Shown here: positions 21,455 through 21,913 of the stretch, piece by piece
Layout of the letters: the number at the start of each line of letters is the position of its first letter
Position numbering within the stretch: the first letter of the stretch is position 1
Assembly: GCA_900542635.1 (NCBI GenBank)
Contig: UQOJ01000035.1
Location: 1 to 21,913 of the forward strand
DNA length: 21,913 bases
From: an uncultured Collinsella sp.
Lineage (GTDB): Bacteria > Actinomycetota > Coriobacteriia > Coriobacteriales > Coriobacteriaceae
Reading direction: 5' to 3'
Made by a program: the position numbers and the translations under genes
The notes under the pieces: generated by a model
Databases searched by the model: none
The model's input: the letters and a program-made list of their open reading frames with translations, nothing else
Told to the model about the DNA's origin: nothing

Positions 21455-21509
21455 GGGCGCCCAACCCGGGGAGGGCCGACAGCATCGGCCCTCCCCGGGT
21501 TGGGCGCCC
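21455..21509. terminator. 25-bp perfect hairpin between the two lipoprotein genes
   Basis: Bases 21455-21479 are perfectly complementary to 21485-21509 around the five-base loop CAGCA. The arms run from GGGCGCCC to GGGCCGA. On the plus strand no T-tract follows (TCGCATATT). On the minus strand GTTGTTTTAAT follows. It is probably a very strong terminator of lipoprotein 1 or a bidirectional transcription barrier; the perfect arms are unusually long. Confidence 0.65.
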
Positions 21510-21549
21510 TCGCATATTGCCACTTGTCGGCGCAATTCCAGCCCTCAGA

Positions 21550-21568
21550 ATGGGACACATGGCCCACC
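21550..21568 (+). repeat. 19-base element upstream of lipoprotein 2 (copy 2)
   Basis: Exact second copy of the 20584-20602 element. It lies 72 bases before the second lipoprotein start, against 196 for the first copy, so the element was kept while the spacing changed. Confidence 0.6.
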
Positions 21569-21608
21569 CGAGCGAGCCGCTCGCGCGTACAGTAAAGGCA
21601 GGTAATCC

Positions 21609-21644
21609 ATGGGCGGTTACAGATCGAGGAGGACACGACCATGA
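21609..21644 (+). CDS. Possible 11-residue leader peptide overlapping the lipoprotein 2 start
   Basis: AAGGCAGG precedes ATG 21609, which opens MGGYRSRRTRP and ends at TGA 21642-21644, overlapping the lipoprotein start as ATGA. Such overlap permits translational coupling. The peptide is very short and Arg-rich. It may be chance. Confidence 0.25.
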   Translation: MGGYRSRRTRP

Positions 21645-21879
21645 AAAAGAAGGCCTTTGCGATTCTCACCCTCTGCATCAGTCTCTTTGCCGCGGTTGCC
21701 CTGGTGGGTTGCGGCGGCAGCGGCGGCGCTACCGGCAGTGGCGGTGGCGGCGGCGGTGGAGCGGAAAAGCCAGCCGTGGATATGAGGACTGACTTCATTT
21801 GGTTTAAGGTCGAGGTCCCCGAGGGCGTCGAGATCACCGACGTTGCCGGCGATACCGCTGACAGGGCCCAGTTTAAGTT
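21641..21879 (+). CDS. Lipoprotein of unknown function, paralogue 2 (5' part; cut by adapter)
   Basis: The first 79 codons of a second lipoprotein: a MKKKAFAIL n-region, a hydrophobic core, lipobox LVGC with Cys24, a Gly/Ser-rich linker with seven consecutive Gly, and then TDFIWFKVEVPEGVEITDVAG, matching paralogue 1. GAGGAGG lies seven or eight bases upstream of ATG 21641. The gene is interrupted at 21880 by Nextera adapter, so everything after ADRAQFKF is artefact. The real protein is probably about 200 residues by comparison with paralogue 1. Confidence 0.8.
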
Positions 21880-21913
21880 CTGTCTCTTATACACATCTCC
21901 GAGCCCACGAGAC
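21880..21913. other. Nextera mosaic end plus read-2 adapter
   Basis: CTGTCTCTTATACACATCT followed by CCGAGCCCACGAGAC is the Nextera transposon end and read-2 adapter. Translation of it gives the well-known database artefact peptides YTSPSPRD (plus) and MYKRQ (minus). Confidence 0.97.

Noticed and set aside
21445..21894. 149-codon minus frame beginning MYKRQ
   Set aside because: Its start lies in Nextera adapter and its body is antisense to lipoprotein 2 and the palindrome.

Overview
The window looks like a metagenome or isolate contig from a high-GC gut actinobacterium of the class Coriobacteriia, most likely Collinsella or a close relative. This is inferred from the G/C-rich third codon positions, the gene content (class III fructose-bisphosphatase, C69 dipeptidase, FolD-FchA pair, DUF4430 surface proteins, K/S/D-rich linkers) and protein similarity recalled from memory, not from a search. 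Both contig ends are sequencing adapter: bases 1-13 are the end of the Nextera mosaic end, and 21880-21913 are the mosaic end plus read-2 adapter. Genomic sequence is therefore about 14-21879.

Layout. A truncated minus-strand membrane gene lies at the left edge. It diverges from a plus-strand pair: a divergent methionyl-tRNA synthetase and an rRNA m5C methyltransferase. A 56-residue membrane protein (minus), a TIM-barrel protein of unknown function (plus) and a DegV-family lipid-binding protein (minus) follow. An AT-rich divergent intergenic region with an operator-like inverted repeat leads into fbp (plus), then two tandem GtrA-family membrane proteins, with structured RNA elements between them.

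From 9545 to 20422 every gene is on the minus strand. The most interesting block is 9545-14689. A promoter and a cobalamin-riboswitch-like leader precede a roughly 1260-residue surface protein with four DUF4430 (transcobalamin C-terminal-like) repeats, a PQQ-type propeller, a Listeria-Bacteroides-type repeat and a degenerate sorting signal. A second, membrane-anchored single-DUF4430 protein follows almost without a gap. Together they look like a cobalamin-controlled surface corrinoid-capture module. Reading back along the strand come a phasin-like/UbiB-kinase operon, a C69 dipeptidase, an unusual intergenic inverted-repeat element, and an fchA-folD one-carbon operon whose FolD lacks the canonical catalytic lysine.

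The right end (plus) carries two tandem paralogous lipoproteins of unknown function, the second cut off by adapter. They share a 19-base upstream element and are separated by a 25-bp perfect hairpin. I saw no tRNA, rRNA, CRISPR array, transposase or integrase gene.
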